Positions 1 through 8,998 are shown, counted from the first letter of the stretch. The stretch: 64,000 nucleotides of DNA from Kribbella voronezhensis (GCF_004365175.1 NZ_SOCE01000001.1:3169403-3233402); one strand, 5' to 3'. Notes: generated by a model not told the origin, from the sequence alone. A program made the numbers and translations.

Positions 1-1
1 G

Positions 2-949
<948 letters not shown>

Positions 950-957
950 CGTTTCTG

Positions 958-990
958 GAGCCGCGTGGGAACCTCCCCACGCGGCTCCTT
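958..990 (+). terminator. hairpin terminator after acs
   Basis: A perfect 12-bp stem (GAGCCGCGTGGG, 958-969, with its complement 976-987) and a 6-base loop start 9 bases after the acs stop. There is only a short T run after it, as is common in actinomycetes. Confidence 0.8.
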
Positions 991-1073
991 CGTCGCACGA
1001 GATGAGGTCACCCGCGAGGTGCGTCACCTCGTGGGTGGGCCGGCTTCGGTCGGAGCTGACCACGTATAGCAAT

Positions 1074-1107
1074 CAGCCTGTACGCCGACCGCTCGGCGTA
1101 CAGGCTG
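1074..1107. terminator. perfect 15-bp hairpin, terminator of the minus-strand repeat protein gene
   Basis: CAGCCTGTACGCCGA (1074-1088) is followed by a 4-base loop and its exact complement (1093-1107). It lies 8 bases beyond the stop codon of the minus-strand gene at 1116 and can act in both directions. Confidence 0.75.
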
Positions 1108-1115
1108 GTTGTGGG

Positions 1116-1937
1116 TCAGTAGCGGACGATGCCTTGCGAGCTTGTCTTGTTGCCGTCCCAGTCGCCGACTACCGGGAGGTCGCCGGTGTCGCCGTAGCGG
1201 ATGGATTCTGTGGTTTCGGTGGGGTCGATACCGCTGACCCGGAAGTAGAAGGTGGCGTTGGCGGGGTTGAAGAGACCTGGTTCGTCGCGGCCGTCGCCGT
1301 TCCAGTCGCCGATGAGCGGCTTCCAGTACGGGTCGCCGTAGTGGATCGAGCGGGTGGTGCCGTCGGGTAGGCGGAGGTCGAACGTGGCGGCCGAGGCCCG
1401 GTAGACGCCGACGTCGGTGACGCCGTCGCCGTTCCAGTCGCCGGTCAACGGCAGCTGGTACGGCGTACCGAAGGTGACGCTGGTCGTACTTCTATCGGCC
1501 GCGCGCTTGGTGAAGGTGCCGGTCGACGGTGTGTAGGCGCCGACCTCGTCGGTGCCGTCGCCGTTCCAGTCGCCGACGAGCGGACGGTCACCAACGTTGC
1601 CGAAGGCAATGGTGACCTGGCCGACGCCGCCGGTGAACGAGTTGGTGAGGAAGAACTTGCGCTCGTCAGGGCTGTACGCCGCCGGGCTGTCACCGCCGGC
1701 GCCGTCCCAGTTGCCGGCCAGTGGGACCATCGGAGTGTTGCCGTAGGCAAAGGCCGGGATGGTCGCGGTTCCCGAGGTCCTGCTGTTCGACAAATACCAG
1801 GTGAACGTGCAGATCGCGGCAGCCTTCTCCGGCTTCGCAGCGACGTGCGAGAAAACATTGGGCGCGGCGATCACGGCAGCGGCGACTGCGCCCGCGACGC
1901 CGGCGGTGATCATCTGACTGAAGAGTTGAGTACGCAT
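1116..1937 (-). CDS. secreted FG-GAP/VCBS-like repeat protein
   Basis: A 273-residue exported protein of unknown function. The N terminus (MRTQLFSQ, then a hydrophobic Ala/Val stretch to about residue 35) looks like a Sec signal or membrane anchor. The rest holds five repeats of about 48 residues, each with a GDWNGDG-type calcium-binding loop: GNWDGAGGD, GDWNGDGTD, GDWNGDGVT, GDWNGDGRD and GDWDGNKTS. The last is degenerate. Such repeats build beta-propeller blades. The start has a good ribosome site (AAGGGGG). The gene lies 10 bases after the minus-strand hydrolase gene and is probably in its operon, so it may help that enzyme bind or act outside the cell. A substrate cannot be read from the sequence. 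Confidence 0.8.
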   Translation of the reverse strand: MRTQLFSQMITAGVAGAVAAAVIAAPNVFSHVAAKPEKAAAICTFTWYLSNSRTSGTATIPAFAYGNTPMVPLAGNWDGAGGDSPAAYSPDERKFFLTNSFTGGVGQVTIAFGNVGDRPLVGDWNGDGTDEVGAYTPSTGTFTKRAADRSTTSVTFGTPYQLPLTGDWNGDGVTDVGVYRASAATFDLRLPDGTTRSIHYGDPYWKPLIGDWNGDGRDEPGLFNPANATFYFRVSGIDPTETTESIRYGDTGDLPVVGDWDGNKTSSQGIVRY

Positions 1938-1947
1938 CTCGTCCCCC

Positions 1948-3366
1948 TTACGCGTCGAGCCGGTAGAGGGCCGCGGCCCCGGGCGCCAGAGTGGCGACGA
2001 CCTTGGTCCGGTCCGCCTGCGCGACGTACGCGCGGGTCGCCGGGTCGAAGAGCGAGACCTTGGTGACAGTTGCCTGGTTCAACGTCACCGTCGTGGTCGC
2101 GCTGGTGTTGTATTGACGATTGGCGACCAACAGCCATCGGGTGCGAGCTGCATCGGTAGGCCGGAACCGTCCGAGCACGGCCGCGCTTCCCGACGTACCG
2201 CTCAGATAGCTGTCCGGTGTGAACCCGGCCGCGCCTGCCGGTGGCGTCTCGTTGGCGTGCACTGCCAACTCGGAGACCAGCGGTTTGAGTTCGACCCCGA
2301 CCTGGCTGAGCCAGCTGGTGTTGATGGTCTTGGCGGCCGTGTAGAGCGGGGTGAGTGTCCCGTCGGCCGTGGTCAGCGCGCGGCCGAAGCCTTCGCCGCG
2401 GGCCGGATCGGGCTGCCAGTAGGTGAAGTACTGAATGCCCTTGCAGCCGTAGGCAAGGCTCGTGTTGATCTGCCAGAGCAACTCGGCGGCGGTCGGGAAC
2501 CGATGGCCGTTGTACTCGACGCTCTGCACGAACGTCCAGGTCGGGATGTTCGCGCGCAGACCCTCGGAGCGGATGATGGCCCAGTTCGCGAAGTACTGCG
2601 TGTCCTCACCCGACGTCAGCAGCGGATACCGGTCGAACGACAGCATCGGCGGATGCACCGTGTCGACGAACTGCCGCACGAAGCTCTGGTACCCGCTGCC
2701 ACTGCCAGGCACGAGGTTCGAGTACGGCGTGTAGTCCGGCGCCACCTCGCGTGCCACGGCGAATGCCTTCGCCAGCGAGGGAAAGCGGCCGGCCGGCGGC
2801 TCGTCGCCGAGGCTGAACCCGGCGAACGAACCGAAACCGCGATACCGGTTCAGCGCATCGGTCGCCAGCTTGCGCGCGTCCGCGGTCGTGATCGACATCG
2901 GCACCGACCGGTCGTCGCTGATCGTGAAGCGCGAAGCGAGGTTCTGTACGTCGGGGTCGCTGGCCACCAGCACCTTCAGGCCGACCTGGTCTGCGATCGC
3001 CAGCGACTGGCTCAGGATCGCCGAGTCGTCGACGTAGTTGCCGGTGATCAGGAAGGTGAACCCGGCTTCGCGCATCTGGGCGTACCGCTCGACCGTGGTC
3101 GCATAGGGATGCGGCGGCCAGTACAAGCCGATCGGGAACTCGGCGCCGCCGACCAGCGGCAGGTCGGCGCAGGACGCGCTCACCGCGGCGGGCGCCTGCG
3201 CCGAGGCCGGTGCGGCGGCCGCGTCGGATCCGTCGGTCAGCCGGCGGGCGAACGGGACGGGCGCTGCCGCGAGGGCTCCGATGACGGCGCCCCGCAGTAC
3301 CGCCCGCCGGCCCACCCCCTGGGCGGCTCGCACACCGTGGAACGGCGATCGATCAGGAATCATCAT
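1948..3366 (-). CDS. Tat-exported glycoside-hydrolase-like protein
   Basis: About 472 residues. I start at 3366 because GAGAGGGAG lies just upstream; ATG 3363 is equally possible. The N terminus has a twin-arginine signal (GRRAVLRGAVIGALAAAPV) and then an Ala-rich stretch. The mature part reads like a TIM-barrel glycosidase: IGLYWPPHPY near its start, FSLGDEPPAG with a candidate acid/base Glu, YPLLTSGED, and CKGIQYFTYWQPD with the usual aromatic pocket. No exact family can be assigned from the sequence alone. It is first in a two-gene minus-strand unit with the FG-GAP-like protein. Secretion plus a propeller partner suggests polysaccharide breakdown outside the cell, which is an inference. 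Confidence 0.65.
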   Translation of the reverse strand: MMIPDRSPFHGVRAAQGVGRRAVLRGAVIGALAAAPVPFARRLTDGSDAAAAPASAQAPAAVSASCADLPLVGGAEFPIGLYWPPHPYATTVERYAQMREAGFTFLITGNYVDDSAILSQSLAIADQVGLKVLVASDPDVQNLASRFTISDDRSVPMSITTADARKLATDALNRYRGFGSFAGFSLGDEPPAGRFPSLAKAFAVAREVAPDYTPYSNLVPGSGSGYQSFVRQFVDTVHPPMLSFDRYPLLTSGEDTQYFANWAIIRSEGLRANIPTWTFVQSVEYNGHRFPTAAELLWQINTSLAYGCKGIQYFTYWQPDPARGEGFGRALTTADGTLTPLYTAAKTINTSWLSQVGVELKPLVSELAVHANETPPAGAAGFTPDSYLSGTSGSAAVLGRFRPTDAARTRWLLVANRQYNTSATTTVTLNQATVTKVSLFDPATRAYVAQADRTKVVATLAPGAAALYRLDA

Positions 3367-3494
3367 GCTCCCTCTCTGTCTGGTCACGACGGTCACCAGA
3401 ACAACTCACCCGCTGACACAGGGCAATGCCTTTCGGCCAGAACGAGTGAACGGTCCCCGGCCAGTTCCGGACACCTGATGAACACTGCGGGCGT

Positions 3495-3500
3495 TAGGCT
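3495..3500 (+). promoter_or_regulatory. -10 box TAGGCT, leaderless promoter
   Basis: TAGGCT ends 7 bases before ATG 3508, too close to leave room for an untranslated leader. It fits a leaderless transcript. Confidence 0.6.
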
Positions 3501-3507
3501 GCGCGGC

Positions 3508-3948
3508 ATGACCGTCCTGCTGGTGATCGTGCATGCCGGGTTGGCCGCGGCCTGGGTGGGCGGGATGGCGTATTCGCTGTTCGTCGTCCAGCCGAAGCTG
3601 AAGAAGTTCTTCGGCGCCGACGAGGAGGGTCGCGAGGCCCTCACCGCAGTGATTGCCTCAGGCAACCGTTACAAGGTGCTCGGGCTGATCGCCGCGATCG
3701 CGCTGACCGGCATCGCCCTGCTCCTGCTGGACCACGACCACTGGTGGATCCACCTGGTCAAGGCCGTCCTGCTGCTGACCGCGACCACCATCTTCTGGTA
3801 CGTCTCCTGGCGCCACTGGCCGCGCCGCGTCTTCGCCACCGCCGCCGAGCGCCCCGCCCTCCAACGCCAGCTCTACCTCCTCGCCGGCACCATGCTCACC
3901 CTCACCGCCACCGCCTTCGCCCTCGGCATCACCGCCGGCCACCTCTGA
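3508..3948 (+). CDS. CopD/DUF2269-like integral membrane protein
   Basis: A 146-residue membrane protein with four hydrophobic segments: VLLVIVHAGLAAAWVGGMAY, LGLIAAIALTGIALLLL, LVKAVLLLTATTIFWYV and LLAGTMLTLTATAFALGI. The early His (VHAG) and the WVGGM turn resemble the CopD-like fold, whose members are often linked to copper or heme, but function is not established. An in-frame ATG exists at 3478. ATG 3508 is preferred because of the -10 box 7 bases upstream. It stands alone on the plus strand after the divergent hydrolase gene. Confidence 0.7.
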   Translation: MTVLLVIVHAGLAAAWVGGMAYSLFVVQPKLKKFFGADEEGREALTAVIASGNRYKVLGLIAAIALTGIALLLLDHDHWWIHLVKAVLLLTATTIFWYVSWRHWPRRVFATAAERPALQRQLYLLAGTMLTLTATAFALGITAGHL

Positions 3949-3993
3949 GGATTGGTCTACTCGGGTTCCTCTCGCTTCAGGGGCCAAGGTGGC

Positions 3994-3999
3994 TAGGGT
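3994..3999 (+). promoter_or_regulatory. -10 box TAGGGT, leaderless promoter
   Basis: TAGGGT ends 6 bases before ATG 4006 of the SIS-domain gene. Confidence 0.6.
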
Positions 4000-4005
4000 G
4001 CGGGG

Positions 4006-4674
4006 ATGGGTGGTGCGGAGCGGTTTCTGAGTGGGGCGTTGGAGTTGGCGGCGAAGGCGGCTTCGTCGCAGCTGGACGCCGTACGGGAAGCGGCCGCGCT
4101 GGTGGCCGATGCGGTGGTGGAGGGCAAGCAGTTCTGGGTGTTCGGGACCGGGCACAGTCATCTGATCGCCGAGGAGCTGTACGGGCGTGCCGGTGGGCTG
4201 GCCGACGTACGGGCTGTGCTCGAGCCGGGCGTGATGCTGCACGAAGGGCTGCTCAAGAGTTCGCTGCTGGAGCGGCTCGGTGGGCTCGCGGACGTGTTGC
4301 TGGAGATCCATGACGTGCAGGCCGGCGACGTCGTGCTGATCGCGTCGAACTCCGGGCGCAACGCCGTACCGGTCGAGTTCGCGATCGGTGCGCGGAAGGC
4401 CGGTGCGAAGGTGATCGCGGTGACGTCGCTGGCGCACAGTACTGCGGTCAGTTCACGAGCGCCCAGTGGTCAACGGTTGTTCGAGGTCGCCGACGTGGTG
4501 ATCGACAACTGCGGTGTGCCGGGCGATGCGTTGATCGACGTGGCCGGCACCCGGACCGGCCCGACCTCGACGCTTGTCGGCGCGCTGCTGGCGCAGGCGC
4601 TGGTGGTCGAGGTGGTCACCGTTCTGACCGATCGCGGTCAGGCGCCGAACGTGCTCCGCAGCCTGAACGCCTGA
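4006..4674 (+). CDS. SIS-domain sugar-phosphate protein
   Basis: A 222-residue cytoplasmic protein with one sugar isomerase (SIS) domain. Motifs seen are FGTGHSHLIAEELYGRAGGL, a phosphosugar-binding loop near residues 45-65, and IASNSGRNAVPVEFAIGARK near 110-130, the SIS Ser-rich loop. SIS domains bind phosphosugars as isomerases or as sensors. The single-domain form of this length has been called UPF0309. Its 3' end faces the GntR gene across 15 bases. A HutC-type regulator next door suggests amino-sugar or sugar-phosphate turnover, but the substrate is unknown. Confidence 0.8.
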   Translation: MGGAERFLSGALELAAKAASSQLDAVREAAALVADAVVEGKQFWVFGTGHSHLIAEELYGRAGGLADVRAVLEPGVMLHEGLLKSSLLERLGGLADVLLEIHDVQAGDVVLIASNSGRNAVPVEFAIGARKAGAKVIAVTSLAHSTAVSSRAPSGQRLFEVADVVIDNCGVPGDALIDVAGTRTGPTSTLVGALLAQALVVEVVTVLTDRGQAPNVLRSLNA

Positions 4675-4689
4675 TACTTGATCACGCGC

Positions 4690-5448
4690 TCACGTGGCGC
4701 GATAGGCGACGGTGATGTCGTAGCGGTCCGACCGGTAGATCGACCGGCCGAACTCGATCACCTCGCCGGACGCGGTCCGGGGCGCCGATGTGATCAGCAG
4801 GCACGGAACCGTGGGCTCGATGCCGAGCAGTTCGGAGTCGGCCTGGTCCGGCGGCGCGGCCACGATCGACGCCGACACCATGCCGAGGGTGACTCCCCAG
4901 CGGCTCGACAACGAGTCGTAGAGCGAGAGCTCGCCCAGGTCGAGCTCCTCCAGCCCTGGGTAGCGCCGCAGGGAAAGCGCGGTCCGCTCGACGGCCATCG
5001 GCTCACCGTCGGCGGTACGCAGCCGCACGAGGTGCAGGACGGGCGTACCGACCGGCTCCTCCAGCTCGCGGGCGAGGTCCTCGTCGGCGGTGGCGACGCG
5101 GTGCTCCAGCACCTTGGCGCCGGGCGTGATGCCGCGGGCCCGCATGTCCTGGCTGAACGAGGAGGTGAGCATCCGGGCCGGTCGCGGCTCAGCCACGAAA
5201 GTGCCGCCGCCGGGACGACGGGCGGCGAGGCCCTCGGCCACTACCCGGTCCACTTCCTGCCGCACGGTCATCCGGGCGACCCCGAAGCGCTCGGCCAGCA
5301 CGCGCTCCGACGGCAGCACGGTACCGGCCGCCAAACTGCGGGTGAGGGTCTGCAGGATCTCGCGGATCTGGTCACCCTTCGGCCGGTCCGCGCGGAGCTC
5401 CGTGGGGAGTTCGGCGAGGTCACCGGGGTTGTTCCTTGGGCGGGCCAT
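4690..5448 (-). CDS. GntR/HutC-family transcriptional regulator
   Basis: A 252-residue repressor-type protein. Residues about 25-95 form the GntR winged helix (LPSERVLAERFGVARMTVRQEVDRVVAEGL), and residues about 110-245 form a UTRA effector domain (LVRLRTADGEPMAVERTAL, then SIYRSDRYDITV at the end). HutC/DasR-type UTRA domains bind small ligands such as sugar phosphates. The gene converges on the SIS-domain gene, which may supply or remove its ligand. A cluster of GTTCA/TGAAC half-sites lies 75-100 bases upstream of its start and may be its operator or that of another regulator. Confidence 0.85.
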   Translation of the reverse strand: MARPRNNPGDLAELPTELRADRPKGDQIREILQTLTRSLAAGTVLPSERVLAERFGVARMTVRQEVDRVVAEGLAARRPGGGTFVAEPRPARMLTSSFSQDMRARGITPGAKVLEHRVATADEDLARELEEPVGTPVLHLVRLRTADGEPMAVERTALSLRRYPGLEELDLGELSLYDSLSSRWGVTLGMVSASIVAAPPDQADSELLGIEPTVPCLLITSAPRTASGEVIEFGRSIYRSDRYDITVAYRAT

Positions 5449-5521
5449 GAGGTCAGTATCCCTGGGAATCTGCCCGGCAAACCGGTTGCCGGGGATCGCG
5501 TGCGGCTGGGTGATCGAGACT

Positions 5522-5544
5522 GTTCACAAATCTGAACCGTTCAG
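5522..5544. promoter_or_regulatory. palindromic half-site cluster upstream of the GntR gene
   Basis: GTTCA (5522-5526) faces TGAAC (5533-5537) across 6 bases. The latter is part of a perfect CTGAAC-c-GTTCAG palindrome at 5532-5544. Three ordered half-sites suggest an operator. Which regulator binds is not known. Confidence 0.45.
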
Positions 5545-5696
5545 CCCGACACTACTGTCCAGCTCCCCAGCACGGCCAGTGACCATTCTGGCCCTCGGGG
5601 CCGGTTCTGACGACAGGACCCGCGGAAAAGTTGCTCTCCGGACAGAATCTCACCAGCCGTGCCTGAGCAGCCGCTGACGGTCAGCGCCAAGACCCG

Positions 5697-5778
5697 GTAG
5701 AGTCTCGGGAGAGCTTCGGCTCGGTGTGCCGGGAAGTCTGGTCGGCGATGTTTCCGACGACCCCGAGCGAAGGGTGCC
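5697..5778 (+). promoter_or_regulatory. promoter and structured leader of nhaA
   Basis: TAGAGT (5697-5702) is a plausible -10, putting the transcript start near 5709 and leaving a leader of about 70 bases. The leader holds a GAGC-TTCG-GCTC hairpin (5711-5722) and a second hairpin, GGTCGG with CCGACgACC around GCGATGTTT. A ribosome site (GAAGGG) precedes the start. The rest of 5449-5696 shows no gene. Confidence 0.4.
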
Positions 5779-6999
5779 GTGATGAGCCCCGTCAACCGTC
5801 TCCTCCAGAAGCGCCGCGTGTTCCCGCGGGTCCTCGCGAGCGAACGGGCGTTCCTGGCCGGCACGCTGCGCGCCGAGACCACCGGCGGCCTGCTGCTGCT
5901 CGGCGCGGCCGTGATCGCGCTGATCTGGGCGAACTCGCCCTGGCAGGACAGCTACCACCACCTGCGCGAGGCCCAGCTCGGCCCGTTGACGGTCGAGGCC
6001 TGGGCGGCCGACGGCGCGCTCGCCCTGTTCTTCTACCTGGCCGGCGTCGAGCTCAAGCGCGAACTCGTGGTCGGCACCCTTTCGCGCTTGAGCGAGGCGG
6101 TCGTCCCGGTGGTCGCGGCCGTCGCCGGAATGGTGCTGCCGGCAATCATCTACCTGATCGTCAACCTGACCTCGTCGGCCGGCCGGCCGTCGGGCTGGGC
6201 GGTGCCGACGGCAACGGACATCGCCTTCGCCCTGGCCGTGCTGGCGATCGTGGGCTCCTCACTGCCGAGCGCGTTGCGGGCCTTCCTGCTGACGCTGGCC
6301 GTCGTCGACGACTTCGGCGCGATCCTGATCATCGCGGTGTTCTTCTCGCACGGTTTCCACCTGCTGGCGCTGCTCGCGGCGGTCGCCCTGATCGCGGTGT
6401 TCGCCCTGCTGCAGCGGTTCAGGATCCGTACGCCGTTCCTGTACGTGCCGGTCGCCTTGGGTGCCTGGTGGTTCATGCACGAGTCCGGGGTCCACGCCAC
6501 GATCGCCGGAGTCGCGCTGGGGCTGGCGACCCGCGTGGTGCCCGACCCGGCCGAGAAGAAGTCGCCGGCCGAGCGGGTGGAGCACCGGCTGCGCCCGTGG
6601 TCTGCCGGCCTCGCGGTACCGGTGTTCGCGCTCTTCGCCGCAGGGGTCACGTTGAACGGCAACGCCGTACGGACGATGCTGACCGATCCGGTGGCGATCG
6701 GCGTGGTCGCCGGGTTGGTGGCCGGCAAGGCGCTCGGTGTGTTCGGCGGCTCCTGGCTGACGGCCCGGTTCACCCGGGCCGAGCTGAACTCCGACCTCGC
6801 CTGGCGCGATGTGGCCGCTGTCTCGGTGCTGGCCGGGATCGGGTTCACCGTCGCGCTGCTGATCGCGCAGCTCGCCTTCGGCGACGACACCGCCCAGATC
6901 GAGCGGGCGAAGGCGGCGGTGCTGATCGCTTCGCTGCTCGCCGCATTGCTCGCCGCAGCGCTGTTGTTCCGCCGCAACCGCGCGTACGCCGAGGATTGA
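5779..6999 (+). CDS. nhaA: Na+/H+ antiporter NhaA
   Basis: A 406-residue inner-membrane antiporter that exports Na+ (or Li+) in exchange for H+, controlling sodium load and internal pH. Visible family marks are ATDIAFALAVLAIVGS, the paired aspartates in VVDDFGAILIIAVFF near residues 175-182 that form the ion site, and FFYLAGVELKRELVVG. About 11-12 hydrophobic segments follow one another. Start GTG 5779 or ATG 5782; both sit behind GAAGGG. The leader is structured and may respond to ions. The holin-X-like gene starts 50 bases downstream with its own ribosome site. Confidence 0.95.
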   Translation: MMSPVNRLLQKRRVFPRVLASERAFLAGTLRAETTGGLLLLGAAVIALIWANSPWQDSYHHLREAQLGPLTVEAWAADGALALFFYLAGVELKRELVVGTLSRLSEAVVPVVAAVAGMVLPAIIYLIVNLTSSAGRPSGWAVPTATDIAFALAVLAIVGSSLPSALRAFLLTLAVVDDFGAILIIAVFFSHGFHLLALLAAVALIAVFALLQRFRIRTPFLYVPVALGAWWFMHESGVHATIAGVALGLATRVVPDPAEKKSPAERVEHRLRPWSAGLAVPVFALFAAGVTLNGNAVRTMLTDPVAIGVVAGLVAGKALGVFGGSWLTARFTRAELNSDLAWRDVAAVSVLAGIGFTVALLIAQLAFGDDTAQIERAKAAVLIASLLAALLAAALLFRRNRAYAED

Positions 7000-7049
7000 G
7001 CCGGGGGTACCCGCTAGGGTCGGGACACGGACCCTTGGGAAGGAGTGCC

Positions 7050-7454
7050 ATGTCGATGGGGCAGAACGAGGATGAGCCCACGATCGGGCAGCTCGTCGCC
7101 GATGCCAGCCGGGATCTGTCCAGCCTGGTCCGCAGCGAGCTGGAGCTGGCCAAGACCGAGCTGAAGAAGACCGCGATCGCCGCCGGAACGGGCGCGGGCC
7201 TGTTCGGCGCCGCCGGCTTCCTGGCCCTGCTCGCGATCATCCTGCTGTCCATCGCCGCGGCGTACGGCGTGAGCGCGCTCGGGCTGCACCCGGCGCTGTC
7301 GTTCCTGATCGTTGCCGTCGTCTACCTGTTGATCGGGGCCGCGCTGGTGCTGGTCGGCAAGCGGCTGATCGGCAAGGCGAAGGGACCCGAGCGCGCGATC
7401 GAGACCTCGAAGGAGTCGGTCGAGGCGCTCAAGTCGATCGGCAAGGGCGACTGA
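7050..7454 (+). CDS. actinobacterial holin-X-like membrane protein (phage holin superfamily III)
   Basis: A 134-residue membrane protein. A charged amphipathic N terminus (IGQLVADASRDLSSLVRSELELAKTELKK) is followed by two hydrophobic segments (GLFGAAGFLALLAIILLSIAAAYG and LSFLIVAVVYLLIGAALVLVG) and a charged tail. This is the architecture of the actinobacterial Holin-X family, which is chromosomal and not a sign of prophage. ATG 7050 has GGAAGGA 6 bases upstream. The stop overlaps the proposed CTG start of the next gene, so the two are probably translated together. The same pair order occurs at Rv3669-Rv3670 in M. tuberculosis. Confidence 0.75.
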   Translation: MSMGQNEDEPTIGQLVADASRDLSSLVRSELELAKTELKKTAIAAGTGAGLFGAAGFLALLAIILLSIAAAYGVSALGLHPALSFLIVAVVYLLIGAALVLVGKRLIGKAKGPERAIETSKESVEALKSIGKGD

Positions 7455-8362
7455 GCCCGGCCGGCGTCTCGGATCTGCTGGTCGACGGACCCTGGTCGCA
7501 TTCGCTGGTCGCAGCCAACGGGGCCAGGTTCCACGTCGCCGAATGCGGCGCCGCTGACGATCCCCTGGTCCTGTTCCTGCACGGCTTCCCGGAATTCTGG
7601 TGGGCGTGGCGCCACCAGCTGCCCACCGTCGCCGCGGCCGGCTACCGCGCTGTCGCGATGGACCTGCGCGGGTACGGCGCCAGTGACAAGACTCCCCGTG
7701 GCTACGATCCCTTCACCGCCGCAGCCGACGTCTCGGGCGTCATCAGGTCGCTGGGCGCAACCGATGCGGTCGTTGTCGGCCACGGATGGGGCGGCTTCGT
7801 CGGTTGGTCGACCGCCGTACTCGCACCGCGGCAAGTGCGAGCACTGGCGGCAGTGTCGGCCCCCCACCCACTGATGCTGCTGCGGTCGGGGCAGCCGCGA
7901 GCTGTCGCCCGGGCCGGCTGGTTCCAGCTCCCGATCCTGCCCGAGCGCCGGTTGCTCGCACAGGGCGGCATCCACATCGAAGAGCTGCTCCGAGACCTGT
8001 CCGCTCCCGGCGGCGACTTCCCTGACGCCGAGGCGTCCCGGCGATACCGAGCGGCTCTCCAGGTCTGGCCGGCGCCGCACTGCGCTCTCGAGTACCACCG
8101 GTGGTTCGCCCGATCCCGTCTGCGGTCCGACGGTCGCCGGTACTCAGCACAGATGCGTACGCCGATCGCAGTGCCCGTGCTCCAGGTGCACGGGGCCAAG
8201 GACGGCGCCGTTGCCGCCACGAGCACCCAGACCCCGGCTGCGCTGATCACCGGGCCGCTGCGCCACGAAGTACTGACTGGTGCTGGACATTTCCCGCACG
8301 AGGAGGACCCAGCTCTCTTCACCCGCCTGCTCCTCGACTGGCTCGATGTCCCCGAGCGGTAA
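7451..8362 (+). CDS. EphE-like alpha/beta hydrolase with a probable CTG start and a Gly at the nucleophile position
   Basis: About 303 residues in the epoxide-hydrolase-like alpha/beta hydrolase fold. The oxyanion-hole motif HGFPEFWWAWRHQL lies before the first in-frame ATG (7658). No ATG, GTG or TTG exists in frame between there and the upstream gene's end, so translation most likely starts at CTG 7451. That codon overlaps the preceding TGA and follows AAGGG. The nucleophile elbow reads VVGHGWGGFVGW, with Gly where epoxide hydrolases have Asp and esterases Ser. The acid (HGAKDGAVA) and His (TGAGHFPHEEDP) are present. It may be catalytically dead or use another chemistry. Position and neighbours match ephE (Rv3670). 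Confidence 0.75.
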   Translation: MSPAGVSDLLVDGPWSHSLVAANGARFHVAECGAADDPLVLFLHGFPEFWWAWRHQLPTVAAAGYRAVAMDLRGYGASDKTPRGYDPFTAAADVSGVIRSLGATDAVVVGHGWGGFVGWSTAVLAPRQVRALAAVSAPHPLMLLRSGQPRAVARAGWFQLPILPERRLLAQGGIHIEELLRDLSAPGGDFPDAEASRRYRAALQVWPAPHCALEYHRWFARSRLRSDGRRYSAQMRTPIAVPVLQVHGAKDGAVAATSTQTPAALITGPLRHEVLTGAGHFPHEEDPALFTRLLLDWLDVPER

Positions 8363-8398
8363 TCACACTGACCGTCGGTCCGCCGCTAGCTTTGAGGA

Positions 8399-8968
8399 GT
8401 GAATCGCAAAGCGCTTGCTGTCGGTGTCCTGCTGCTCGGGCTGGCCGGCTGCTCGAAAGACCCGAAGACCGACGGCGGCCATCCACCGGCCGTCGCCGAC
8501 AACGGGCAGTTCGCCGTACTGGCCGGTGACGGCTTCCACTCGGACGGCAGCTTCGATCCGCGGATGACCTGCGACGGCTCGGGTGACTACTCGCCCCCGC
8601 TGGTCTTCCGGCATGTCCCGGCCGGTACCGCGGAACTGCTGCTGTCGATGGTCGACGACGACAAGACCAGCCCACAAGGCGATCCGCTGATCCACTGGGT
8701 GCAGTGGAAGATCCCCGCCACCGCGACCGGGCTGGCCGAGCACACCGAGCCGCCCGGAGCCCGCGAAGCCCTCAGCGACCTGGGCGAAGCGACGTACAAC
8801 GGCCCTTGCCCGCCGGCCGGCCAGACGCACCACTACCGCTTCACGTTGCTCGCGCTGTCCAAGCCGATCGACCTGCCGAACGGTACGGCGGCTCGCAAGG
8901 TACTGGAGGCCGCCGAGCCACTCGTGACGTCGACCGCTGACTTCGTCGCCACCTACAAGCGCAGCTGA
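8399..8968 (+). CDS. YbhB/YbcL-type PEBP lipoprotein
   Basis: A 189-residue exported lipoprotein. The N terminus is MNRKALAVGVLLLGLAGCS, with an LAGC lipobox for lipidation at Cys19. The mature part matches the phosphatidylethanolamine-binding/Raf-kinase-inhibitor-like fold: FDPRMTCDGSGDYSPPLVFRHVPAGT, then LIHWVQWKIPATATGL, then GPCPPAGQTHHYRFTLLAL, which form the anion-binding pocket. The biochemical role of bacterial members is unclear. Start GTG 8399 has GAGGA just upstream and a TAGCTT -10-like box before that. It stands downstream of the EphE-like gene by 36 bases. Confidence 0.85.
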   Translation: MNRKALAVGVLLLGLAGCSKDPKTDGGHPPAVADNGQFAVLAGDGFHSDGSFDPRMTCDGSGDYSPPLVFRHVPAGTAELLLSMVDDDKTSPQGDPLIHWVQWKIPATATGLAEHTEPPGAREALSDLGEATYNGPCPPAGQTHHYRFTLLALSKPIDLPNGTAARKVLEAAEPLVTSTADFVATYKRS

Positions 8969-8992
8969 GAACTGCTGCACCGGTCGGCTGCC

Positions 8993-8998
8993 TAGACT
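8993..8998 (+). promoter_or_regulatory. -10 box TAGACT, leaderless promoter
   Basis: TAGACT ends 7 bases before GTG 9006. Confidence 0.55.

Noticed and set aside
2113..3478. Plus-strand frame opposite the secreted hydrolase
   Set aside because: Composition is that of an antisense shadow. Only the last part, from about 3508, matches a real membrane protein.
7050..7454. Holin-like gene as a sign of prophage
   Set aside because: Actinobacterial holin-X proteins are chromosomal and this place is conserved beside ephE and marP; no phage genes are nearby.
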